Assembly: GCA_030272155.1 (NCBI GenBank)
Contig: CP126201.1
Coordinates: 4,698,501 to 4,762,500 of the forward strand
Source: Tetradesmus obliquus
Lineage: Eukaryota; Chlorophyta; Chlorophyceae; Sphaeropleales; Scenedesmaceae
DNA: 64,000 bases
Direction: 5' to 3'
Below, piece by piece: positions 35,497 to 47,000 of the stretch. A program made the position numbers and the translations under genes. Positions within the stretch are counted from its first letter, which is position 1. The number at the start of each line of letters is the position of its first letter. The notes below the pieces were generated by a model. That model ran no database searches, was not told where the DNA came from, and saw only the letters and a list, made by a program, of their open reading frames with translations.

Positions 35497-37403
35497 CTGC
35501 AGTTCAAGAAGCTGGCTGAGCTCAACAGCATTGAGCCGGGGCAGACGGTGGACGTGATTGGCGTGGTGGACAGTGTGTCTGCCTGGGGCCTCATCAGCCG
35601 CAAGGATGGCAGCGAGACCAAGAAGCGCTCCCTGGTGCTGAGAGATGACAGCGGCTGCAGCGTGGAGGTGAGGTCTGCTGCAACTTGCACTTTGAATACA
35701 GGGGCTGCTGCATTCTTGTGGCAAAACTCTCAGCAGGGGTTGGACGGTGGGAGACCAAGAAGCGCTCCCTGGTGCTGCGGGATGACTCCGGCTGCAGCGT
35801 GGAGGTGAGAGCTGCTGCAAAGTAGGGATGCTGCACTGCATGATACATAGCGGGAGGTGAGATGAGCGACCAAGAAGCGCTCCCTGGTGCTGAGGGATGC
35901 CTCCGGCTGCAGCGTGGAGGTGAGGAAGTGCTGCTGATGTTATTTATTTCTGCAACACAGCTGGGAAACAGCTGGGAGTGGGGAGTGATGGCGTGCCAGT
36001 GCTTGGAGGGCAAGTGTGGCTGTACTTCTGCTGGGGTGGCCGTCGGAGACCAAGAAGCGCTCCCTGGTGCTGCGGGATTGTTCAGGCTGCAGCGTGGAGG
36101 TAAAAGCTGCCGCGTAGTAGCAGTTGCTGCATTGTTGTGGTACAACAAAGCAGGGGGTGGGATGCAAGACAAGAAGCGCTCCCTGGTGCTGCAGGATGAT
36201 AGCGGCTGCAGCGAGGAGTTGAGAATCTGCTATTTGAAGACTCTTTCTGAGGTCTGAGGACTGCTGCAATGTAGGGGTTGCTGCAGTGTGGTCATCGCAC
36301 TGCCTTATGCTCCTGCAGCTCATGCTTTTGGGCACGTTTGCAGCCAACCCAGGCAACAGAATTTTGCAACTCTCATGCACTGTGCTTGACTCACCTCCTG
36401 CTGTTGCTGTGGTGGCTGCTGGTTCTGCTGTGCAGTTCACGCTGTGGGACAAGTACACGGCCACTCCAGGCAAGCAGCTGGAGCAGATGATAAAACTTAT
36501 GCACTCTGCATAACTTGCTCGTTGCTGCTGCTGCTGCTGCTTTTTAATTGCAGCTCACGCTGTGGGACAAGTACACAGCGACCCCTGGTTACCAGCTGGA
36601 GCAGATGATCGGGGCGGGGCAGCACCCGGTGCTGGCAGTCATGCACCAAAAATTTCCAGGCTAACAGCATTCTTATGTTGTTGCCGTCACTGCTTTGGCC
36701 TTGCTATACAGCTGACGCTGTGGGACAAGTACACAGCCACCCCGGGTGACCAGCTGGAGCAGATGATCGGCGCGGGGCAGCACCCAGTGCTTGCAGTGAA
36801 GAATGCTCGCGTGGGGGACTTCAACGGCCGCAGCCTGAGCACGCTCAACAGCAGCAGCGTGATGGTGGAGCCGGCAGACAGGCCGGAGACAGGCGCGCTG
36901 CGCGCGTGGTGAGTGTGTGCTGCTGCTTTGATGCATTCTGATTTTATCTTGGTAGGCACCGTAGGCTGGCTGTAGTCATGGCTCAACAGTAGCAGCGTGA
37001 TGGTGCAGCCAGCAGACAGGCCAGAGACAGGCGCGCTGCGCGCATGGTGAGCATGAGCTGTTTGTACTGAGCCTGAGTAGGGAGGCTGAGGAAGGAGACG
37101 CAGACAATGACTGGCTGCTTGTGGCACAGGTGCAGTGGCGGCAATGCGGCGTATGGCACCTTCGCGTACTGCACACTCTGTGCTGTCAGCGCCGCTGCAT
37201 GCCTCCACATGTGTGTGCCATCTCCTCCTTAGCACATAACTGCTTGCGCACACGCTCATCTGCTCGCTGTTATGTTGCTTGCGTCCTTTCTGCAGGTATG
37301 ACTGCGGCGGTGGCGCGGGCATGCAGGTGTCAGCGCTGTTGGCGCAGGGGGGGGGGGGCGCCTCAGCACGTCACCTCGTGCACACACTTACACAGCTGTG
37401 TTG

Positions 37404-37438
<35 letters not shown>

Positions 37439-39974
37439 AGGTATGACCGCGGCGGTGGCGCGGGCATGCAGGTGTCTGCGCTGTCGGCGCAGGGCGGCGG
37501 CGGTGGCGGCGGCAGGGCTGACCGGCGCGTGACACTTGGCCAGATTATCGATGAGGACCTGGGCATGCACGGGGAGGCGGCATGGGTTGCGGTGAGCTGC
37601 TTGTACACTTTGGGTTCCCACATGCATATAAGTGCCAGTGCAACTGCGAGTGGTAGGCCATACAAATCATGGATGCAGCTTGGGTGGCGGTGAGTTGTAA
37701 CAAACCCTGAACATCCATCACGGTATTGATCACCACTAGGTAGGAGTTGCGTTGAAAAACGTCCACCTTGTGTCCACTGGTGTTGTATGCTTGCTGCTGC
37801 TGCTGCTGCTGCTGCTGCAGGTGGTGGCCACGCTGACTCAGGTCAACAACGGCGACAGGCCGCTGGTGTACCCCTCATGCACGCGGGAGCGCAACGGGCG
37901 GCTGTGCCAGAAGAAGCTGCAGGGCCAGGAGGGCAGCTGGTGCGGCCTGCTGCTGCAGCTCTTGAATAGCATGTCGGATATTGGCGGTGGTGACGGCAGG
38001 AGGCAGCAGTGAAGGGAGGCAAGCAGCAGATGCCTAGCAGTGTTCTGCTCGCACAAGGCTTGGTTGGCTGTGCTGCAGTGCTGGCAGGGCACTGGGCGCT
38101 GTGCTGGGATGCCTGGGCAGCGCATGAGGCATGCTGCACCTGCTGATGTGATTCTGTGTGCTCGCTCCTGACACTGGCTGTGTTGCTGCTGCTGCTGTTT
38201 TTGGTGGCTGCCGCTGCTGCAGGTTCTGTGAGACCTGCGGCACAACTGTGGAGCAGCCAGCCTACCGCTACCTGCTCAATGTTGTGGTGAGTGTGGAGTC
38301 CCGTGTGGGCGTTGACTTGACCAAAATCGTATGCTGCAGATGGCTCCGCAGCACCAGGCTTGCTGCACCAAGGGCTGTGTTGTTACACGCAGCTTATGTT
38401 TATAGACATGCTTCAACGCCGCTGCTGCGGCCCCGCAAACCAGTGTCTGCGCAAGCAAGGCCCTGCAGCTGCGTGCGAGCTCAGCCCTTATATTGTTGCC
38501 GCTGCTTTTGTTGCTGCGCTCCACTTCTTGCGCAGTGTATGGGCCACACGGGCCAGCAGAACCTGACTGCCTTTGGCGACACCGGCGAGGCCATCATGGG
38601 CTAAAGGTCAAAATAGCAAACAGCTCATCTCACCCCAGTGCCTGTGCACAAATGCTGCTTTTCATGCAGTGCATGGACCACACAGGGCAGCAGAACCTGA
38701 CTGCCTTTGGCGACACAGGCGAGGCCATCATGGGGCGCACAGCAGATGAGCTGGCTGACACGCAGGCCATGGGGGAGGCTGCGTATGAGGCAATGGTGCA
38801 GCAGCGCATGAATGCTGTGAGTATGAGTATTCAACTGAAGAAGACAGATGCGCCATGCATTGTGCTGCTATCTCAATGCTGTAGCTGTTGATATCTGCTG
38901 CAGCTTTGTCCATGAATTGTGACGGCACATTCAACACCCTGCTCTGATACGCGTGTTTCTCTTGGCTGCCTGCTGCTGGCAGGTGTACAGCTTCAAGCTC
39001 AAGTGCTTCCAGGACACCTACAACGATGAGACGCGGCGCAAGGTGAGGCAGCAGCAGCGAGAAGGCTGTCTTAAAAGGCTGTTGCGGCTATTGCGAGTAC
39101 TGCTGCGGTGCATGAGTGTGTGAGGGCATGCTTGTGTGAGGGCCCACATAACAACAAATCCACCAAGCGTAAATGAGACACGGCTGCGCCATCACCGCAG
39201 CTGGCATGCATGAAAGGCCTGGTCGTGTCACTTGCTTGCAGTTCAATCTTAGGGCCGTTGGCTTGTTTGTTGGTCCCTGAAGTTGCTGCCTGTTCACTGT
39301 GCTGCTGCTGCCGCTGCTGCTGCTGCCAGATCTCCATCTCCAAGCTGACCAACGTGGACTATGTGGCAGAGGGGCGGCAGCTGCTGGAGCTCATCGGCAA
39401 GCTGGAGGCAGGCCAGCCCATCTTCACTGCACAGCCAGCAGCAGCAGCAGCAGCAGGCGGCAGGGGTGGCAACATGGGCATGGGTGGCGGCGCACCAATG
39501 GGTGGTGGTGGCGGCGGCGCTGCCGCTGGGCAGTACGGCGGAGGCGGTGGCGGCGGCAGCTATGGAGGGGGGTATGGCGGGCCACCGCAGCAGCAGCAGC
39601 AGCAGGGCATGGGCGCGTCGCCGTATGGTGGCGGTGGCGGTTACGGTGGTGGCGGCGGCGGCGGTTATGGAGGGCCGCCAGGCGGTTACAATGCTGGCGG
39701 CGGCGGTGGCAATTGGAATGGCGGCGGTGGCGGCGGAGGTTACCAGCAGCAGCAGCAGCAGCAGCCACAGCAGCAGTATGGCAACCAGCAGCAGCAAGGC
39801 GGCTGGAATGGCGGCGGCGGCGCAGGTGAGTCATGTGAGCTTGTCGTGCTGCGGCTGCTGGCAGCGTTGGCAGCATAGCCTGTGTTGTGTTCACTGCTGG
39901 CTGCAGCCATCGAGTTGTGTGGCCGAAGTAGTTTACATGATGATTTGTGCGCTCATTACAAGTGCTCATTACGC

Positions 39975-40013
<39 letters not shown>

Positions 40014-40139
40014 GCAGGCATGCCAGGTGGTGGTGGCGGCAACTGGGGTGGCCCCGCCCAGGGGCCACCTGGCGGCTTCCAGCAGGGGCCTCCTCCTCAG
40101 CAGTACAACGCAGCACCCTTCAATGCAGGCTTTGCCTGA
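30854..40139 (+). CDS. RPA1: Replication protein A 70-kDa subunit (RPA1)
   Basis: Fifteen exons, 880 residues: 30854-30944, 31046-31250, 31870-32308, 32792-32892, 33239-33359, 34798-34962, 35503-35667, 36712-36908, 37441-37591, 37821-37939, 38223-38286, 38670-38816, 38983-39042, 39330-39825 and 40018-40139. Domains: N-terminal OB fold DBD-F (~1-105), a Gly/Pro/Gln-rich linker (~125-245), DBD-A (~246-365; [31 protein letters not shown]), DBD-B (~375-500; [17 protein letters not shown]), and DBD-C (~515-690) with the zinc ribbon [10 protein letters not shown]...WFCETCG and [18 protein letters not shown] long Gly/Gln-rich tail (~715-880) ends the protein; no CCHC zinc knuckle was seen in it. RPA1 binds single-stranded DNA in replication, repair and recombination within the RPA heterotrimer. 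Introns are crowded with copies of exon ends, listed separately. Confidence 0.96.
32569..32791 (+). repeat. Two acceptor echoes of RPA1 exon 4
   Basis: Heads of exon 4 ([16 protein letters not shown]) recur at 32569 (more decayed) and 32678, each after CAG. Periods are 109 and 114 bp before the true exon at 32792. Confidence 0.88.
33119..33494 (+). repeat. Echoes on both sides of RPA1 exon 5
   Basis: A head copy ([18 protein letters not shown]) begins at 33119, 120 bp before the true exon at 33239. A tail copy ([17 protein letters not shown]) ends at 33494 with a following gt at 33495, 135 bp after the true donor. Confidence 0.9.
33758..34797 (+). repeat. Nine-copy acceptor-echo array before RPA1 exon 6
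   Basis: The sequence ..GCAG|GTGGRGCGYGTGGTCACC with the following ~40 coding bases ([17 protein letters not shown]) occurs ten times, starting at 33758, 33866, 33975, 34081, 34212, 34321, 34427, 34558, 34689 and 34798; the last is the true exon. Spacings are 108, 109, 106, 131, 109, 106, 131, 131 and 109 bp. Unit types A (109), B (106) and C (131) form a 346-bp higher-order repeat, 33866-34211 and 34212-34557, almost identical between the two copies. Every copy keeps an acceptor. Confidence 0.97.
35133..35502 (+). repeat. Three acceptor echoes of RPA1 exon 7
   Basis: Heads of exon 7 ([19 protein letters not shown]) recur at about 35133 (acceptor lost), 35248 and 35372 before the true exon at 35503. 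Periods are 115, 124 and 131 bp. CTG runs lie between copies. Confidence 0.93.
35668..36219 (+). repeat. Four donor-side echoes of RPA1 exon 7
   Basis: After the true donor at 35668, the exon tail ([17 protein letters not shown]) recurs with ends at 35804, 35919, 36099 and 36218. The first three keep a GT donor (gtgaga, gtgagg, gtaaaa); the last has lost it (ttgaga). Distances between ends are 137, 115, 180 and 119 bp. Confidence 0.95.
36436..37046 (+). repeat. Echoes on both sides of RPA1 exon 8
   Basis: Head copies ([19 protein letters not shown] and [20 protein letters not shown]) begin at 36436 and 36554 before the true exon at 36712. A tail copy ([20 protein letters not shown]) ends at 37046 with its own gtgagc, 138 bp after the true donor. 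Confidence 0.92.
37296..37690 (+). repeat. Echoes on both sides of RPA1 exon 9
   Basis: A head copy ([20 protein letters not shown]) begins at 37296, 145 bp before the true exon at 37441, and carries a run of G. A short tail copy (DAAWVA with gtgagt) ends at 37689, 98 bp after the true donor. Exon 12 has one head copy at 38536, 134 bp before the true exon at 38670. Confidence 0.85.
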
Positions 40140-41059
40140 GCCTTTACTCACCCGGGCTGCACTGTTTCAGATTTCAGCACTTCTGGGGAGCGGTGGGTGT
40201 GAGGCAGGTGCTGGATGCGGAAGTCGAGGGCTGCACTTGGACTAGCAGTCGTCTCATGGCGTGTGCCCTGCTGAGGATTAAGCTAGATATGGCAAGCACA
40301 CACTGGATTTGCCAGTACAGCAGATGAAAGCACATGCGGCGCTGCACGTGTGGCTGCTGAGTCTGCAAGACGTGCTATTCAAAGAGCACTATTTGTTTGT
40401 GTGCAGCTGTCTGCTTAGCGGGTGGGAAGGCATCAAGTGGGTATGAGGACTGCTACATTGCTTTGTGTATAAGCATTTGGTGGGAATATGCATGCCATGG
40501 TGGCAGTCTGCAGTCTTACTGTCTGAGCAGGCCTCGAACATGGCTTGGCCTGGATTAATCCGAGTCTGGTGGCATCTACTAGTTGGCAGCAGCGTTAGCA
40601 AGAGGGAGTTGTGCGTGCTGTCAGGGCATTGCCAGGGCGAAGCTACCCACGTGGATGGAGATGCATGCTTCAAAGATTGTCATTGTCACCATTTAAAGGC
40701 TATTTTTGCACTTTGACATGGGTGACTCACCACTGCCAATGCTGCTCAGCAGCACCAGTAGTGAGTCGTCAAACACAACGCACATGAAACATCATCAGTT
40801 GGATCCCTTGGTTATGTATCATCACTGGCGCTCGCTAAATAATCACCAGCCACTGCACGTTGTACCAATTATATACTCGGAGCATGTGTCGTTCCGTTCA
40901 TTTCAAAACCCTACCTGTTACAGTTCAAAAGGCTGCACAGCACTGCAGGCAAGCTAACACTGCGATGGCAACGACATTAAAGGCGTGATCCTCCCTGATG
41001 GACTGCGAAGCGATCCGTCTGGAAACGTGCACATAGCAACCCAGCAACGGGATTTGAAG
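40140..41059. other. Intergenic between RPA1 and ZIP4
   Basis: RPA1 3' UTR and ZIP4 promoter/leader. A frame open upstream of the ZIP4 ATG (from 40985) lacks an ATG of its own. No gene, repeat or element supported. Confidence 0.4.
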
Positions 41060-44000
41060 ATGGCGGAGGTCCTGAGAGAATGTGTTGCCGACGTGAAACG
41101 ATGCGCAGAGCTGCTGGGGCATGCAGGGGATGACGCGAACACTGCAGAGCAGTTTGGTGCTGCAGTAACCAAGCTACGTGCTGCTTGCGCCGAGCTGCAG
41201 CTGTGCGACAGCAGCAGCAGTGCTCAGGACTCTGGCAACATATGGGGATCAATTTGCGCTGTGTGGGTGAGTATCCATGTTGAACAGCAGCAATCGTTGG
41301 CTTAATTGGCCCTGTGCCGTACAAAGCTTCCATTAAAGACAACCGATCAGGCTGTGCTCAGCAGCTGGCTGCCCTGCTGCCTCTTTACTGCTTCGTGTAA
41401 GCGGCCCATTGTCGTACTTGATGCCATGCTGTTCACTATCTGCAGAATACTGCTGTTGGTGTGGCCAACAATGGCCACTGTGAGGAAGCGGCTGTTGCAG
41501 TTCAAGTGGCCTGGCTGAGGCACGTGGCATGCGAGCTGTGCCTGGTGCTGCTGCAAGCAGGGCAGCTGCCGCAGCAGCACCAGCTGCAGCTGATTGACTT
41601 CTGTATCAAGGTGGGCCTGATTTTCTTCTAGTTCTTGCTGTGTGAACCAGCACACACCACTGCAGCAATTCATGCTTCATGCAGCACTGCAGTTGTAAGA
41701 TCTGCTGTTGCGCGCCCCACCATGTGCATAACTCTTCAGGATGTTTGAGCGCAGCGTTGCAGCTCTGACTCTGCCAGCACCAACACAACAGCAACCACGT
41801 TTTGCAGGCCAACCAGGCATGGGCAGCACTGGAGATGTGGGAGCAAGCAGAGGTGCTGCTTGCAAACGCTGCACAGCTTGTGGACAACATGTGCACAGCA
41901 GATGCAGCAGCCCTGCAGCAGCAGGATGGCGCTGCTGCAAGCAGTAGAGCTTGGGATGGCGCAACAGCTGCTGAGAGGCGCTGCCTGATGCTGTTCGACG
42001 TCAACGCAGCAAGATACATCGCTGCAAGCAACTTGGGACAGCAGGTAACAGCAAACATACTTGCAGGAAACTATCCTGCAAGCAGCTACAGCACGTTATC
42101 TGGTGTGGCAGGGTCTTCTGCAGTGGTTGAACGCCTTGGAGCCGGTTGTGCAGCTCACAGTTCTGCTTTCCTGCAAGCCCTGTATCCATACAATGGCTAA
42201 AAAAGGTGAAGTCGCTGCAGTGCTCCTGAGTTTGCAGGATGGCCATGAACGTGCTCCTCCGGCTGAACTGCTGTCCCTGTGCATGTCCGTCCCCTACTCA
42301 ACCACCCCTGCAGGACCCTGCAGGCCAGGCTCTGAGCAGGGCCAGGTCAGCTGCGGAGGACATGGCAGGCAGCGCGGAGACCAGCAGCAGGCTGTGCTAC
42401 CAGTGAGTGCAGCGCTGGTGCCGCAAGCACTGCTCACTGCCACCAGTGCCTTGATTAAACAGCTGGTTAGCATACTGCATGATGCAGTGGGAAGCCCTAA
42501 AGGTCTGGGACGGCCGACATAGTTTTGCATCTGTATTGCAGTTCAACTGCCGGCTGCGGTGGTCTGCAGCAGCACGTTTGACCAATGAACCGTCTGCTAC
42601 TTCTGCCGCTGACCACCACATCCCCCCTACATAGGTGTACAACTGTTGTGTTTGTAGGCTCGCCAAGACGATTCACAGCCAGGCAGTGAAGGCAATGGTG
42701 GAGCCGCAGGAGCCAGAGGCAGCAGCGGCCACTGCAGCCGACCTGGCAGCTGCCTATGAGCTGGTGTGCAGGGCCAGGGACTGCAGGGCGGAGCTGGGCT
42801 CGGCCATGGAGGTGGATGGGCAGGGGCAGCAGGCTACTGCAGCAGCAGCAGCAGATTCTGCTGCTGTTGCAGGCGGCATCATGGAGAAAGTGCTGCAGCT
42901 GGAGGCAAAGGCAAGTGCTGCAGGATGTGGGTGATGCTTTGCTGTTGTGTGCAGCGGCCGACATCAATTCCTGCAAGCTGGCGGGCGTATGTCTGCCAGC
43001 TGCATCATGATTGTCCTGCAGCCATGTTCCAACTGCGCACGGTGTGCATCACTGGTCGCAAGCACATGGCCATGCCCAACAAGGCTGCTGGTACCGCTGT
43101 CGCCAGCAAAACAGTGCATGTTTTACTTTAGTCCATCAGCCTGCATCTGCTCTGTTGCCTGTTGACGACCATATCCTGCAGGTGCTGCTGTGCCTGGGCT
43201 ACTGCCACCTGCTGCACCTTCGCGACGCAGCCGCCTGCCTCAAGTGCTGCGAGGCTCTGCGGCAGCTGGAGACACCGCAGGCTGCACACCCTGCGGTGGC
43301 GCTGCTGGCATTTCAGGCCTTCATGGCGCAGGGCAGCCTGGAGCAGGCGGAGCAGGAGGCCACAGGTGAGGCAGGGAAAGGTGTAATGGGCAAGCTTTGG
43401 GGGGCAAGGCGGAGGAGGAGGGCACAGGTGGGCAGGAAAGGAGAAGATAAGGGGATTGTGCAGGGGCTTGTGTGCAGCAGGCGGAGCAGGTGGACGAGGG
43501 CGAAGGGTTTGATCCTGCCGATCCTGCCAGGGAGTTTGCTTTGTAGCTGGTGTGATTGATGGGCAGACATCACACAGCCAGCACTGGCCGGTAGAGCTGG
43601 TGCGCGGGCATGTGTACGCATGTATGCGTGTCGTTTGCTGATCTCAATGCTTGGTGTACGTGTGCCCGTGCCTTGGATGCTGGCGTTGACCCTCTGTGCA
43701 TGTGCTGCTTGTTTGCAGGCATTGCGGTGAATGACGCCTCCAGCAGGGACGCCTGCTTGGCAGTGCTACTGGAGCTGCTGCAAGCACCAGAGGCTACAGC
43801 ACAGCTGAAGCCAGGTACGCACATGCTGCAGCTGCTTGTATGCAGTGATGGTGCATGCACACACACCTTGGCGGCAGTTGCAGTCTGTGAACACGACTTG
43901 ACTCATCACCCTGGGCAGAAATACCTAAAAAAAAAACAGGACACCTGTGGGCAACTACAACAATCCCACCAACAGCTGCATGCTCATGTGCATGGTTTGT

Positions 44001-47000
44001 GCACTTATGAACGGCGTATAAACAAGACTGCATCACCCTGTGTGCAGTGCTGGAGCTGGTGCTAGGCCGCTTCCCTGCCGATTCAACCATTCTGACAGCC
44101 TTCACTGAGCATGCACTGGAGGTGGCAGCAGCAGCAGGCAATGCCAGCACAGCCCCCAGCCTCAACAGCACGGGCCCTGCAGCCATGCTGGCACAGCGCA
44201 CAGGCAGTGCAGCCGCTTCAGCTGCAGCGACTGCACAGCAGCAGCAGCAGCAGCAGCAGCTGTTGGAGGTTTTGGTGCTTGAGCAGTTGGAAAGGGCTGA
44301 GGAGGCTCGCACAGCTGCAATGAAGGACGAAGACCTGTCATACAGGTGCGGCCTTGCCTCCGCCGTTTTGTAGCTGTCGTGGCCTTGGTTGGTCGATTTC
44401 GGCAGCAGCAAGGCGGTGTACGTCAGGCTTCAACTGTTGACGCTTGGAGTCGCGGCATGTTGCTGCGAGAAGCACTACCTACCTTTATGATTTGCTTTCT
44501 GCTGCTGCTGCTGCTGCAGGCTGCGTGAGGCGCTGTACAACCACGCAGCGGGCAAGTTCAGGGGCAAGGACTTCCAGGCGGCAGTCAAGTTCTTTGCTGC
44601 CACGCTGGAGGTGTGCGAGGTGAGCACTGGCGCTGCAGGTGAAGCCTGAGGCTCAAGTTTGTTGTCTTGCTGCAAAGGATGGGAGGTGCAAGTGGCAACG
44701 GGTCTAGCCACAGTGCAGTGTGAGCAGTGGCCACTCCTGCAGCTGCCGCACCGCAACAACACATGCCTGTTCTTGCTCAGCATCTGGTCTGCCATGTGAC
44801 ACGCTGTTTGGTACAAGCTTTGTCAACAAATCAACTGTTGTGTTGCTGACATTTTCCGCCTTGGGCCCCCTGCCTGCATGCTGCATGCATCTTTTCTCCT
44901 TCTGCAACACTAGGAGCGTGTCAAAGGCCGTGTGGCGCGTGCGCTGGCGGTGTGCCACCTGGGCTTGGGGCAGCTCAGCCAGTCGCTCAGCTACTGCGGC
45001 ATCGCAGGTGGGCAGCAGCTGCTGTTGGCCTGCTACGGCAGTGGCTTGCAAGAAGAATGTACTGCTTGCTTGTGGGTTGTTTACCGCTGCTGTTGGGTCA
45101 TTGCTGCTGGCCACTTCAATGACTCTCTGGTCAACGCTGAGGGCGCAGCCTAGGGTATCGCGTCACGTAACTCGATGCGCATGCTGGATTGCATTGTGCT
45201 GAATGCAGAGGCGTACGAGCCCGGGCGCATCGCCACCAGCTTCATCCGCTTCAAGCTGCTGCTCAGCCAGGGCGACCAGGCAGGCGTGCTGGCAGAGCTG
45301 CAGCACATGGCGCGCTGCAGCGACTTCTGCCACCACATGCTGTGGGTGAGTGTGGCGCTGATGGTTGGCCTGCGTGCATGCACTGATGCACAATGTAGGC
45401 TGGCACATATCACGATTGAATGTTGGGGTGGTCTATGGTGTAGGATACTTGCTGTTCTGTGCAAGAGAGCATGCTGCGGCAGCCGCACATGGCTCTGTAA
45501 AAATCAAAGGTTCAGTTTTGGAAGTGCAGAACAACTCCGTGCACACCAATGCATGCTCAGCTGCAAATGGGCTGCTGCATGCGAGCTATGTGCCTTCTGG
45601 ACGCTTTCCCGCCCGCCCGCCTGCCTGCCTGCACACCTACCTGCTTGCCTGCCTGCCGCAGATTGCTGTCAAGGAGTCCAATGCGAGCAGCCACCCCAGC
45701 AACATTCCCATTGCCAAAGCAGCCCTGCAGCAGCTGCTGGCTCTAGTGCAGGCCAGGCGAGACGGGGATGCCTCAGCAGAGCTGGGCAGTGAGGATGGCT
45801 TTGCTCTGACAGAGGCTGATGTGCTCAAGACGATGGTCAAGGTGCACCAGCAGGTAAGCTTCCTGCAAGAACAGCTTCAAGGGCGCTGTGGAGGAGCTCT
45901 GGCTGCAGCGTACATGCTGCCACAACCGCAGGCACATGCTTTGCCTTGCGCCTTGCCTCGTTACAAGAGCCTACGTGAATCAAGCAGCAGCAGTGCAGCA
46001 TCCTCCTGGCTCACATCGTGTGTGGTTGCTGTGCTGCCTGCTTGCAGGAGCTGGACGACAGCATGCAGCGCAAGGCAGCAGCAGCAGAAGCAGCAGAGGC
46101 CGCTGGCAGCACCCTGCTGCCAGACCAGCAGCAGCAGCAAGCGGAGCTGCAGCAGCTGCAGGCCAGTGTTGAGGCATGCATCAGCGGCTTAAGTGAGGTG
46201 TTGAACACTGCGCTGCAGCGGCTGAGGCGGCTGGGGCTTGAGGGCTTTGCTGGCGCTGGCGAGGAGGGCTCTGTGCTGCAGCTGGTGGAGTGGCTGAGCA
46301 CGTCCAGCTACAATGCAGGCGTGGTGGCGTCACGTGAGTGCTGGGGATTGGAGCAAGGTTGTCTGATGTCTGAGCAGCTTTATGTGTGGTAGGGAGACAG
46401 GCGGAATGCCATAATGTGACTTCTTCCTCCTTCCTGAGTGATTGTGTGGGCATAGCTGCTACACTGCACTGCTGGGCTGCCTGGTTGTGCTGACGTGGCG
46501 TTGGAGGGGTGTGCTGTGCAGTGATGGATGCATACCAGCGCTGTGCAGTGTTCATGCACACCTCCGCAACCCAACAGTAAACGGATGTCCAGACATTGTG
46601 CATGAAGGGAGGCGGGCAGCACGCCAGTACTCAGCTACTTGCCCCTTGCTGCAGAATGTTTCGCTGGTCGTGACTGCTGCGTCTATTTATGTTATGTTGA
46701 TGCTGCATGCTGCTGTACGTGCCTTGTACTGCAGTGATGGACGACTACCAGGGCTCTGCGGTGCTCATGCACACCTCAGCGCAGCTCATGGGGCTGCTTC
46801 CCAGCCAGGGGCCTAAGCAGCTCAAGCTGCAGAAGACCGCCTATGCGCTGGCGGCAGCCGCAGGGCTGCAGGTGCATGAGGCCATGCCACAGCATGCAGG
46901 TGGGCAGGGGGGCTGTGTTGCATGCATGCGCTTGCCCTCGTGCGTACCAGCTGCGGCTTGCTTATCTAGGGGTGGAAAAACCCAGACGACTTGTCATGCA

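Noticed and set aside
32569-38669. RPA1 echoes as alternative full exons
   Set aside because: Each echo holds only one exon edge, with the opposite splice site missing or far away, and several contain stops or lost AG/GT. They cannot be complete cassette exons.
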